Assembly: GCA_021234155.1 (NCBI GenBank)
Contig: JAJEKV010000090.1
Coordinates: forward strand, 3,973,319 to 4,037,318
Direction: 5' to 3'
Source of the DNA: Isoetes taiwanensis
Lineage: Eukaryota; Streptophyta; Lycopodiopsida; Isoetales; Isoetaceae
DNA: 64,000 bases
How positions within the stretch are numbered: position 1 is the stretch's first letter; each line of letters starts with the position of its first letter. A program made the position numbers and the translations under genes. The notes under the pieces are model-generated. The model was given only the letters and a program-made list of their open reading frames with translations, ran no database searches and had not been told where the DNA came from. Below, piece by piece: positions 34,509 through 44,370 of the stretch.

Positions 34509-34955
34509 ATAAGTCCAAATTTTGTTAAATATGTCATTAAGGTTGTAGCCATAGATATCGATCCTATCAAGATCACATATGCAAGAGGAAACGCAAAAAT
34601 TTATGGCGTTTCAGGAGGGATCCAATTCAAAGTTGGCAACTTCTTCCACCTAAGTTCATCCCTTCGAGCTGATGTCATATTTCTTTCACCACCTTGGGGT
34701 GGAGTTGATTACTTGCATGCACGAAATGGTTTTGATTTGGAGACCATGCTGAGGCCCAAGGGTGCCTCCCAGCTTTTGCAGGCTGCACTTAAAGTTGCCC
34801 CTCTTGTAGCTTTCTTCGTGCCCCGCAATACCAAACAGGAACAATTGGAACAACTTTCCAACATATGCAGTCCTCCTCTTTCCTTTCGCACTGACGATAA
34901 TTATGTCAATCTCAAGCTTAAGGCACTCACTGTCTATTATTTGAAAAGTTGTTGA
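34509..34955 (+). pseudogene. Trimethylguanosine synthase (TGS1) C-terminal fragment
   Basis: TGS1 adds two methyl groups to the m7G cap of snRNAs and snoRNAs in the nucleus. The plus-strand frame from a stop at 34506-34508 to the TGA at 34953-34955 carries the second part of its methyltransferase fold. Motif I end is VVAIDIDPIKITYARGNAKI, followed by IQFKVGNFFHL, the catalytic VIFLSPPWGGVDY (the SPPWGG motif holds the guanine-stacking Trp), FVPRNT, and a closing NYVNLKLKALTVYY. The glycine-rich start of the fold (FxGxGGN) should precede VVAID. It is absent, because the frame closes 24 codons upstream. The 149 codons are intact but lack a start, so this may be a last exon whose upstream exons are lost, or a gene fragment. 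Its 3' flank is copied at 41.7 kb. Confidence 0.75.
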
Positions 34956-34983
34956 TGACAAAAGGACATGTATATAGAGGTCG

Positions 34984-35177
34984 GGCATATTGGTAAAAAG
35001 AGAACATGTATATAAAGGTTGTTCAAATGACATTTGATGCTACACGACATGTATATAGAGGTTGATAAATGATGTTTGATGCTACAACCATAAAAGTGGA
35101 AATATAATTGATCCACTCATTGTTGTACATTTTCTTCCCACAAACTTGGGAATAAAGATGAATAAAATTGAAAAAAT
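34984..35177. repeat. TGS1 3' flank, copy A of a 6.7-kb-spaced duplication
   Basis: From ATATTGGTAAAAAGAGAACA to GGGAATAAAGATGAATAAAATTG, this matches 41703-41888 almost base for base (about 190 bases). The AATAAA words near 35152 and 35162 suggest it is the 3' untranslated and polyadenylation region of the TGS1-like gene. Confidence 0.85.
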
Positions 35178-37385
35178 TGAGTTCTATGGTAATAATTAGG
35201 AATATTTTAAGAATTATGCTTTTTCTAACACATTATTTTACTAGAGTTATAAGAGGTTAGTTTTTGTAAGGGAAGACATTTTCTAGGTAAGGGATTACCT
35301 TCACACATAGGAGTTGCTTTCACAAATAGGTAAGGGGTGCGCACATAGGGGTTGCCTTCACTTGGTGCCTTCACATGGTGTGGCCCTATCTGAGCGTCTT
35401 ATTTATCAACCATGGTCATCTTTGAACCAAAAAGAATACACGAGGTTTTTCTGGACTTAACGAATTTTTTCGCGAGTATCATGTTAAAGCCATATCGAGG
35501 GAAAAAATACACGGTTCAAACATGAGCATGGTTGTTAAATAAGACGATCGTGACCCTATCTATGTCACCTCTGTGCAACTGTTAGGGTTTTATAAGTCAT
35601 CTATGATTTATAGATTGAAATTGAAGCATCCATTGAGCATCTACCATGCATGTGGCAAGTTCGAGAACATTGCCTTTGAATAAACTGATATGATTTGGGG
35701 GTTTTTAAGTTAAATCAAACATCGCTTTTAATATTAGACTAGTAACAGCGCCCGACATTGCCCGGCTTTAGCAACAATATGTTATGCTAGGGATGATGTA
35801 TTGTTAATGTCAATTTTGCACAAAAGCAAAGGCGTCATCAAATAACATTAATGAATACAATGAATACAATGTCTAAGTTGTAACTACTCTTTAGATGGCA
35901 AATGGTTTATCGCAAGATGGTCATAAAATGCATCCTAGCATCTTGAGTATAGCGGTGACATTCATATTTTCTTATGCATGCCTAGCTACTGGATAGGCAT
36001 TTACAAAAGCTTAGACTTGCAATGATTTCTATTCTCGAGACTAAGGACTGTGATTTTGAAGCTTGAGACTTGTGGTTGCCTAAGACTTTTGAATGTGTGT
36101 GCCATACATAGGTATTAACGTTAAAGACTTTTAAGTGTTAACCTTGACCATATAGGTATTAACGTTGAAGACTTTTAAGTGTTAACCTTGAACATTGTAA
36201 TTAATATATGATTTTTTAAAACACGTCTTCTAAGGACATGATCTTTGCTAAGGCGCACAAACATCATGCTAACATATAATATAAGCTTTGAATCTTTGTT
36301 CATCAACTTTCTAGTCATCATTTTTGTAGGACACATTTTCAAGGTTGTAAGGTACATAGTTCAAACTTTTAGTGGCATCAACTCCCTTCCTGCCTAAATT
36401 ATTTATACAAGAAATTTATCGCGGCGGCCTTGCGGCCGCCGCGGACATTTCTCTTCTCCAACTTGCTGCAAAAGAAGTTTTGTGCTAAGTCGAATAGATC
36501 TCATCTGGACATCCTTGAGATGCGAAAGAACATGCAGGAGTTGAAATTGCACTATTGCCATTTGTTTTGTACTTTGTTGCTCACTATAAGGTTAGATTCT
36601 GGAGATAGCAAGTGGAGGTGTTCGATGCGGATTTTCTGTTAAATTGAAATGCGTAAAAGTTGAACCTAGTATGAACATCCATAGTTGAGAAAGCAATCCC
36701 ATTCAATAAACAATGAATTGCATCTAAGACAAATTTGTTTGTTTAATCATAGGTTTGTGGGTGGTTCTGAAGTTGGCAATCATGAGTCTAAGTCTTATTT
36801 CATAATATGAAATGCAATGGGTGCAAAAAACCATTTTGCATAGATGGCTAAATTCCCTTTCCTTCTGCGAGGTGAAGCTTTGGCTTTGGCGGAGATGATT
36901 GGATTGTGCCAGAGAGGTCCTAAAAAGGCAGAAAGAAGTTCAAAGTGATTTCTGTGTCCTGGATAGCTCTGTTTTGCAGAGCTTATTTATAGGAACCCAT
37001 AGATGACATATGACCAAGATGTTATTTGTTTTCCATAGTATAATTTGCAACTATCGTTTTCTAAGAGGTCCCTTGGATCAAAATCATATTAGAAAGTTGT
37101 TTAAGAGGTCCCTTGAAACAAAATTGTATTAGAAAGTTGTTTAATGCATGATCGTCTATTTTTTCATATATTTCATATCTTAACATCATAGTTTCTCTAT
37201 GGCACTTAACGTGTTGGCTTTCCCATGGTAGGTGGATGCAATCTGAACATTTACATTCATATTTCATATATATTCCTGTTTGAGATTTTCATTACAGATT
37301 TTTTTAAATCATTCTGATCCACTATATTTGGAAGGATAGACATGGCAAGGTTTATCATTAGAGAGATATCCTCTTGAAAACGATT
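35178..37385. other. No recognisable gene; several short tandem duplications
   Basis: A 46-base unit (GGTATTAACGTTRAAGACTT plus TTAAGTGTTAACCTTGA) is tandem at about 36109-36193. A 42-base unit starting AAGAGGTCCCTTG is tandem at about 37061-37140. A GC palindrome, GCGGCGGCCTTGCGGCCGCC, lies at 36421-36443. At 35328-35352, GGGGTGCGCACATAGGGGTTGCC may be a decayed copy of repeat R1. No ORF is convincing. Confidence 0.45.
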
Positions 37386-37883
37386 GTCACTTATCTGTGG
37401 TGATGGGCCCATTAACCGGCAGGTCCTTGCCTATTTTAGATCCTAGCCGTTAGATCTAGACTGGTGATTAGCCGTAACAGGTGATCCTTGGCCTGGTTAT
37501 CACGATAAACCATCTGCAGCCTGGTTATCATGATAAACCATCTGCAGCAACCTGTCGTGCCCTGTATTTTTCCCATTCTACTTGTTCTTGGCGGCTACAA
37601 ATCGTGAATCTGCAAATCATGAATCTGAATCATGAATTGTTCTTGTTCTTGCCTACAAATCATGAATCTGCACCGAAAACTCTGTTCCTGGCCGGATTTG
37701 CATCCTCATCCAAATCTGTTAAAAAAAACATATTCTTGGCCGGATTTGTGCTGCCTGGCACATAAATCTGCTTGAAAATCTCTTCCAGATGTAGGTTGTG
37801 CCTTGGAATCTCGCCAACATATTTGCAAGGGAGTGTAGCAAGCAAGATTAGTCGCCCAGAAAACAGGCTCGGACCTGCCCGGT

Positions 37884-37993
37884 TAAAGGGGTCAAACCCC
37901 TGTGCTCGCCCATTACGGCAAATAAATGGGCTCGCCCCTCCGGGCTCGCCCATTTATTTGCCGTAATGGGCTCTCACAGGGGTTTAACCCCTT
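37884..37993. repeat. Fold-back: ~46-bp near-perfect inverted repeat
   Basis: Left arm 37885-37930 (AAGGGGTCAAACCCCTGTG...) pairs with right arm 37948-37993 (...CACAGGGGTTTAACCCCTT) with only a few mismatches, around a GC-rich loop CTCGCCCCTCCGGGCTC. The inner part of each arm is GCCCATTTATTTGCCGTAATGGG and its complement. It would form a very stable hairpin. It lies between 25-base direct repeats at 37386 and 38006. Confidence 0.9.
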
Positions 37994-38032
37994 CATCCAA
38001 AGTCAGTGTCACTTATCTGTGGTGATGGGCCA

Positions 38033-39238
38033 ATCCAAAGTCAGTCTTTATCCTGGAAAGATCAACGAAACAGAATAAAGACGTCTTTGCTAGAATTCTC
38101 TTCTGTTCTGTAGTCAGCTTTAAGGAGTGAAAGAATCCCTTAAATGGCGTATTAGGCAGTATTGCCTGACGAGGATATTATTTCCCTGCACTCCCATTCT
38201 CGAATTGAAAGCTTGCTTGATTTGGGAATGGCATTCCATCGAATTCAAGCTTAATTAGCAGTAGAGAAGCTTCTTTAGATCCGACCAGTTGCACAGATTA
38301 TGCCCCTCGATCATTTCCTCGATTGAATCCTTGAAATCTGCATATGGGTCTCAAGAACCTTTAGCTAATGCAACAGAATTATTCATTGAACCACACAAAT
38401 CGGAGGGCAGACACGAATAAATACTCTTTCTGTTTCGGATTAGGATTGGAGAGGTTTGAACCGATGAATCCGGAGATATTAGTAAGCCTAAAAATTGATA
38501 TGACCATGGCGTGATTTGTCTTCCATGATGGAGAGAAATTTTAAAGAGTTATTTCGATTGACAACGCCCAAGCTGCCGCTTCAGCAATTAATAGCAGAAA
38601 AAGCTTTAATATAAGATTTGGAGCCAATTTCTTTATCTTCAGCTGGGGCCGGGAGATTTAGATCAATCAATTCTTCTTTTGGGTTCTTCAAAGTTCGAAT
38701 TTGTTTGTTATGCCTACTAAAAGCTTGGCCGGAGGTAAAAACTCCGTGACAGATTGAACATTCATGGCCTTTTACCTTTTCTGCTCAGTCTGATGCCAAT
38801 TATGAGCAGATCTTTGCCGATTTCTTCCTTCCCAATTATAAAATTCAAATTTAAGCTGTGCTAATGCTGCAAAATTAGATTTTCAATTTGAATGCTGTCA
38901 TTTCCTAGCAGAACTAAAGGTAGCTATTGTTCCAATCCTAGAAAAACTTCTTCCACAATTTCTTCCTCTTCTGGATTAATTTAAACCTGACCGCTGGCTC
39001 AGAATCAACCTGCCCCAAAAATCAACATGGAATCAACTTGGAAATTTTGGAAGGCCTAAAATTGAGAGCTATATTATTGTTGCTAGAGTGAAAATAAGAA
39101 GAATCCGAGGGAGACTCTGTTAGCAAGCTCGTATGGCAGAACCATCGTAGAAAAGGGCGCAGAACAGAGCCGTTGAAGCCCTTTGTTTCCTTTTTTAATT
39201 TTTTCCTTTTTCTTAAAGCCTCTATTTTTCGATGGTTC
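38033..39238. other. No recognisable gene
   Basis: The sequence is of mixed composition, without ORFs of note or recognisable repeats. Words such as GAATCTGGA and CCTAGCAGAACT appear unique. It may be retroelement LTR or leader DNA, but nothing supports a specific call. Confidence 0.25.
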
Positions 39239-39571
39239 TAAGTACTCCTTGGGTTGGCCTCCCATGGAAACCCTTCCAAATTTCCATGGAAACCCTTCCA
39301 ATTTTCCATGGAAAATAGGAAGGGTAAACCCTTCCGGCTTTCACTGGAACCAGGAAGGGTTTCCATGGAAACCCTTCCTATTTTCCTTGGAAACCCTTCC
39401 TATTTTCCAAACAAGGAAAATTGGAAGGGTTTCCATTAGGAAAATTGGAAGGGTTTCCATGGAAAATAGGAAGGGTTTCCATGGAAACCCTTCCTAGTTT
39501 TAATGGAAAATTGGAAGGGTTTCCCATTTGAAAATCGGAAGGGTTTCCTCGGAAAATGGGAAGGGTTTCCA
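39239..39571. repeat. GGAAGGGTTTCC satellite-like block in both orientations
   Basis: Roughly fifteen copies of a 12- to 30-base motif, GGAAGGGTTTCCATGGAAA or its complement TTTCCATGGAAACCCTTCC, fill 330 bases. Orientation switches several times, with AAAATTGGAAGG or AAAATAGGAAGG spacers. The motif itself is partly palindromic (TTTCCATGGAAA). A smaller piece lies at 41145-41187. Open frames on both strands across the block are composed only of the repeat. The nearby gene density is nil. Confidence 0.9.
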
Positions 39572-40182
39572 TTTTTTTTTTTTTTCAAGGCGCACGGCGC
39601 CCAACACGCACGTGAGCCTTTATGGCTCACGCTTTTCGACACGCACCCGAGACATTAAGGCGCCCGACATTAAGGCGCACGCGAACTGTAACTAACTTCA
39701 AGAACAAAATTCAAATTGCATCAAAGGAGATTTTTGAGCCAGATCTTTTGAGCCAGATAGTATTAGGCTAAGGAAGAAAAGAAGAAAAGATTTGACAATA
39801 GAACCAGAAGGATTCAATAGAACCAGAAGGTATCACACGACAAACATATGACGAAGAATTTGACAAAGCTAGCATTTATAGATGAATGAAACAGAGGCAT
39901 ATAACATTGCAGATGTAGTTAGCTTCAAAATCAAAGCTTTGTATTGCAAAAATCTTTCTACAGAATGAAAGCTTCGTAATGCGAAAAGCTTTCTAATGAA
40001 GAATGAAAGCTTTGTAATGCGAAAAGCTTTCTAATGAAGAATGAATCGTATTCTCACAATGGAAGACATTTCATTGCCATATGATACCAAAAAAACAGAG
40101 ATTGGATAGAAAATTCATCTTCCCAAGATTTCCAAAAAAAACTCCTAACTGTGCATCAAATTCCGCTGGAAGAAGAAAATTT

Positions 40183-40386
40183 TCAGTAAGTTTTGTAAGG
40201 ATCGGCAGTAAGAAGCTGTCTGGTAAGAGCGCCAAGCTGTTCCCCCAAATCCACAACCTGCTGCTGCTCTGCGAAAGACAAATCGTCGATTTCCATGCCT
40301 AAACAGGCGGATAAATCTGAGCGGGCGGATCTGGGCAAGTTGAATATGGGCCATTTCTTCTTCATTTTTTTCCTCCGATCTTCCAC
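40183..40386 (-). CDS. Unrecognised short ORF, possible first exon
   Basis: The minus-strand frame of 67 codons starts MEDRRKKMKKKWPIF and contains MEIDDLSFAEQQQVVDLGEQLGALTRQLL, a likely amphipathic helix with hydrophobic spacing unlike random translation. The codon pattern is more gene-like than in its neighbours. It ends soon after ADPYKTY, where rc sequence CCTTACAAAACTTACTG offers no clear GT donor. It could be the first exon of a gene whose rest is not recognised, or chance. No function can be given. Confidence 0.25.
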   Translation of the reverse strand: MEDRRKKMKKKWPIFNLPRSARSDLSACLGMEIDDLSFAEQQQVVDLGEQLGALTRQLLTADPYKTY

Positions 40387-40769
40387 TTGCAGATTGGCTT
40401 CGTTTTAATCGAGAATATGGCACAGCGGATGATAATGTATCAATACTTTTACAGCAATTGGGAGCTCAAATCTATTGCCGGAATGATTCAATCCTCAAAT
40501 AAAACCCAAAATCTGATTCGCGGATTTTATTCAGATAAAAGCTTCCGGATTCTCTGTTTTTCGTTCTAAAAGATCTCTGTTTTGCACATTCTGACAAAGA
40601 TCCTAGCTCCTGCGTAGTCATTGCATTCCTTTTCACAATCTTTGATATTCCTGTACTCTGTGTAAAGTTTATCCAACAACCGATCCAAAATTTTACCAAC
40701 TGCCCATGGCACAACGCCTATTTGGAGAGGATCTGCCATGCTACTCTGCTTCTTTCACACTATCAAATT

Positions 40770-41060
40770 AGTAATGCCAAAATTGGAGTCGCTCTTCTTC
40801 AAACAAGGAGGGAAGCTTACAAGGCCAGAATGCCTGCGCCTGCGAAAGGCAAAAGGCCTCTACTTAGACACAAGCAAATCTTAGTAAGTAATGCCAAAAA
40901 CGGAATCGCTCTTCTTCAAGCAAGCAGAAAAGCTTAGAAGGCCAGAATGCCTGTCCTACACTCCGAATCCGCCATCGCCACACCTCTAATCCGCCAGGTT
41001 TATCCGAATCCGCCATCGCCACACCTCCAATCCGCTCCGAATCCGCCATCGCCACACCTC
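40770..41060. repeat. Two small tandem-repeat blocks
   Basis: A unit of about 110 bases (AGTAATGCCAAAA..GGA.TCGCTCTTCTTCAA...AAGGCCAGAATGCCTG) occurs at 40769-40840 and 40881-40952. Directly after it, CGAATCCGCCATCGCCACACC occurs three times between 40963 and 41058. Confidence 0.8.
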
Positions 41061-41331
41061 TACACGCTCTTCAGCCGTAAAACATTAATTCCAAGGTTTA
41101 ATTACCGGTGGATATTTTAAAAACAAAAAAAAAAAAAATTCTTCTGGAAACCCTTCCGGATTTTAGGAAAATTTGGAAGGGTTTCCTTTTTTTTTTTTTT
41201 TTTTAATAACCCCAATCGGGGGGAGATAGTGTGAGCGTCTATTTTTTCCTTCCGGAAAAATGTGTCAGTTTTAGGAGGTGGTATCAACTAAAAATATTCC
41301 AAAAGCATCTTTCCTATAATATTTATATATG

Positions 41332-41392
41332 TTAAGATAAGATAAGATAAGATAAGATAAGATAAGATAAGATAAGATAAGATAAGATAAGA
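41332..41392. repeat. (GATAA)n microsatellite
   Basis: About twelve perfect GATAA units lie in a row. It is a second long perfect pentanucleotide tract in the window, unrelated in unit to (TTTTG)n at 23.8 kb. Confidence 0.95.
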
Positions 41393-41702
41393 TTACTATT
41401 AAGAGTGATCATATGAATGGATTAATAACGGAAGCTTTTTTTATGCTTCATAAGTACAGCCTTTCCAAATTCTCAACAGTGGCAATCTTTGTTTATGCTA
41501 TTAATCATAAATATATCCCTGCCACTTGGATCCACTCAGGACATTTACAGTACATTTATCTACTGTAAAAAATATGTCTTGATAAAGACCACTCCACCTC
41601 AAAAGAGTTTCCGAGGCAAGGATCCACCATACATAATGTGTCTAAAGGATGATATGATGCAACATAAAACCAATGGATAGAAAAACCAATGGACATGTAT
41701 GA

Positions 41703-41888
41703 ATATTGGTAAAAAGAGAACATGTACATAAAGGTTGTTCAAATGATATTCGATGCTACAGGACATGCATATAGAGGTTGATAAATGATGTTTGATGCTA
41801 CAGCCATTAAAAGTGATAATATAATTGATCTACTCATTGTTGTACATTTGCTTCCCACAAATTTTGGGAATAAAGATGAATAAAATTG
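41703..41888. repeat. Copy B of the TGS1 3' flank
   Basis: This is the second copy of 34984-35177, in the same orientation, with scattered substitutions. The TGS1 coding part is not present upstream here. Repeat R1 starts immediately at the end of the copy, right after AATAAAATTG. Confidence 0.85.
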
Positions 41889-41950
41889 AAACAAGGTGCT
41901 GCGCACAAAGGGTTGCCCTCCAATTTCTTGAGGGTGAAGTGGCCTAAATA
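41889..41950. repeat. Interspersed repeat R1, copy 3
   Basis: AAACAAGGTGCTGCGCACAAA and the hairpin GGGTTGCCC are followed by TTGAGGGTGAAGTGGCCTAAAT, matching copy 1 through its tail. It abuts the end of the duplicated TGS1 3' flank. Confidence 0.8.
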
Positions 41951-42558
41951 TAACTATGAGGTCATGTTTTTACAATCTATATTTAAATTAAAGTAGACCC
42001 CTACCATGTTCTTGCAATCAGTTTGTAGTTCCGCTACTTTCATCCATCTACAAGTACCCGTCAATCAAATTGTGTATGTAACTGAGTAGTTTGGTGTTCT
42101 CGTGGATAGAATCTTGAATTTATGTCTCCGTGGCATCGCATCCCCATTCTTGATCAACAATTGGATTGACTATCTCAGACAAATAAATTGTGCTCTCATC
42201 CTCGTAAGACAGCTCTGCATCACGAAACTTCCAGGCAAGGAGAAACAACTCGCCATAAACCATTTTGTAGCCACAATATTATCCTTTATGGCATCCTGCA
42301 TCAACTCTCTGCAAATAAGACCGTTTGTTGGAGCTATCCTCAAATTGACGAGGCCTTTTCATTCCTTTTATTCTTATTTTGAGCTTTATGTGCTTCAGCT
42401 CGCCATCAATGTTCTCTGCATTTTCTTGGCTTGCTCTAGGCTTCATATATCACTGCCCATCAACCCTCTGTAGTCGGATCCTTTTCCTATATACGTTTAT
42501 TGTCTCGATTATGGTGTTTAAAGGACTAGGAGATCTTACACTGTTCTCATAATATTAA

Positions 42559-42786
42559 CCATCATAACCAATATGTTCCAAGACCCAAGGATGACAGAGA
42601 ATCTACTGCTGTCAATCTTCTTTAAGGATCTGGACACATCATTCCAAGAATAAGATCTTTGGCCTCCTCTAAATTGTTAAGGAATTCCATTTCAAACCAC
42701 ATTTTTGGACTCGAGATCTCTATGAATTACATCCATGTTGTGCAAATCCTGCACAGTTCTGACCAAAGAATAGATAGGCAAGGCTG
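42559..42786 (-). pseudogene. Protein-kinase relic (CDPK/CRK-like) lacking the activation segment
   Basis: On the minus strand, SLVRTVQDLHNMDVIHRDLESKNVV matches the catalytic loop of a Ser/Thr kinase (H-x-x-x-VIHRDLKPEN; catalytic Asp kept, Lys replaced by Glu). About ten codons later it jumps to LEEAKDLILGMMCPDP, a stop, RRLTAVDSL and, one frame over, CHPWVLEHIG, the end of the C-lobe in calcium-dependent and related kinases. The magnesium-binding DFG, activation loop and the helices between them are missing, about 100 residues. The join and frame breaks indicate a pseudogene with an internal deletion. EF-hands were not recognised downstream, so the subfamily is uncertain. Confidence 0.6.
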
Positions 42787-43494
42787 CTTATCTATGTGAA
42801 AATGGAAAAGTTGCCGACGAAGCAGAAGCCGATTTTGTTGATGTTGGAAAGGATGTAGATCCCCAGGTTGCAAGTCTAGAGAGTATCCTGTCAGTTAAAT
42901 TGGATGAGTAGAAGCAAACGAGAGAAGATGAATGAAGCACATGCCGACAATCTGTACCTTTTGTTGCCCCACCATCTGAATTTCTCCTCTGTTGCATCAC
43001 CATCTGTACCCTTCAAATAATGCAGTCCTTTGGGAACGTCTACCGGGTGAAGCACCCTAGTACCGATTTGGTGGGGTTCAAATCCCCATGCTTCCTTTTT
43101 TTTTACATGCTTTCTAGTCAATGTGGCAGGTGTTTGATTTTGCCGCCTCTTTGCTTTGCCATCACCGGCAGTGAAGTCACCCTATAGTTCAATAATCATA
43201 GTGCAACTTGGTGGGGTTTGAAATCCCCATTTATTTTGCAAGCTATGGGGAAAATACTTTAGCAGATATTTTTTTTTCCTGATTTAGCTTGAAATTGATC
43301 CAATTATAGTGGTAAAAGAAAGGACGCTCTTAGCCCAAATTAACTTTTGTAATCCTGTTTATATTTATCAAATTTATAAGGATTTTCTGAAGTTCGTGCT
43401 AGCGTTATTATGCTTAAGAGGAGCAACATATTATAATAGTACTAAAACTTTTGTGGTTTTTTGTCAGTTTGGGGTCGGAAATTTTCAACCGGTT
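42787..43494. other. No further gene recognised
   Basis: Minus-strand frames at 42788-43121 may continue the kinase relic towards its N-terminus but show no kinase motif. TTGGTGGGGTTC/TTGGTGGGGTTTGAAATCCCCAT occurs at 43068 and 43209 as a short direct repeat. Confidence 0.3.
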
Positions 43495-43650
43495 TTAGAG
43501 GGGTTGCTCAGCAACAGAAATGACCGCCAGTAAATCCTAAACCCCAATAATGGGTTTGGAGCAGTCATTGATATATTCCAAGCATATATTGGCATATACT
43601 TGGAATATGCCATAAACCCATTATGGACAACTTGGGGGCAACCCAAAAAA
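43495..43650 (-). repeat. Interspersed repeat R2, copy 3
   Basis: The plus-strand core TTTGGAGCAGTCAT, then ATATTCCAAGCATATATTGG and GGGGGCAACCCAAAAAAGG, matches the copies at 18.8 and 31.5 kb. Here the GGGTTTGCCCC half of the hairpin is lost. Upstream GGGTTGCTCAGCAACAGAAATGACCG shows the extended homology. Confidence 0.75.
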
Positions 43651-43759
43651 GGCCAATTGCTAATTTGATTTGATATACTTATCCTTCCTATGTAATTGAG
43701 TGTCCAATTTCTGTTCTCCTTCATTTTGTTCCTTCAAAATTCTTAAAACATGGCACGTG

Positions 43760-44370
43760 TACTTGTGTGCATTTATTACTTATAAAGCATTTATTGCAGC
43801 ATTTATTTGGGCCACTTAATAACCTTCTTTTTGCATTCATTTTGCATTCATTGAAATTGATCCAATATTTCGTGGATGTGGTAAAGAAAGGACGCTCATT
43901 GATTGTAAAAGCCCAAATTAACTTTTGCATTCATTGATTAAAAGCATTTATTGCGGGCATTAATTTTATATTTATCAAATTTATAAGGATTTTATGAGCA
44001 TTACCATAGGATGACACGTTGCATTCATCGCATTTAGGCGATTTGTGCACTTTGCATTTATTGCTTAATACACTTTGCATTTTTTGAGCAACATATTATA
44101 AAGCACGACATAGTACTAAAACTTTTTGTGGTTTTTTTGCATTTATTACTTGCGGCCATTAATACGCTTTGCATTTATTATGGGGTATCAAAGCAAATTT
44201 TTTGCATTTATTAAGGCTATTAATACCCTTTGCATTTATTGGGGTTAATACGCTTTGCATTTATTATGCGCCATTAATACGCTTTGCAATGACCATGTGT
44301 GCACTTTGCATTTATTGAATTAATCCTTTGCAAAATTATCAAAGCACATGGGCACTTTGCATTTATTAAG
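43760..44370. repeat. Dispersed TTTGCATTTATT array
   Basis: The word TTGCATTTATT or a near match occurs roughly fifteen times in 600 bases, often as AATACGCTTTGCATTTATT or CACTTTGCATTTATTG, with variable spacers. It is not a strict tandem array. Spacing and flanks suggest repeated local duplication of an AT-rich unit. Confidence 0.75.

Noticed and set aside
39183-39642. Overlapping ORFs of 60-100 codons on both strands
   Set aside because: They consist of translations of the GGAAGGGTTTCC repeat, which happens to lack stops in several frames.
41332-41392. CRISPR-like or regulatory array
   Set aside because: It is a simple uninterrupted microsatellite without spacers, in a eukaryotic genome.
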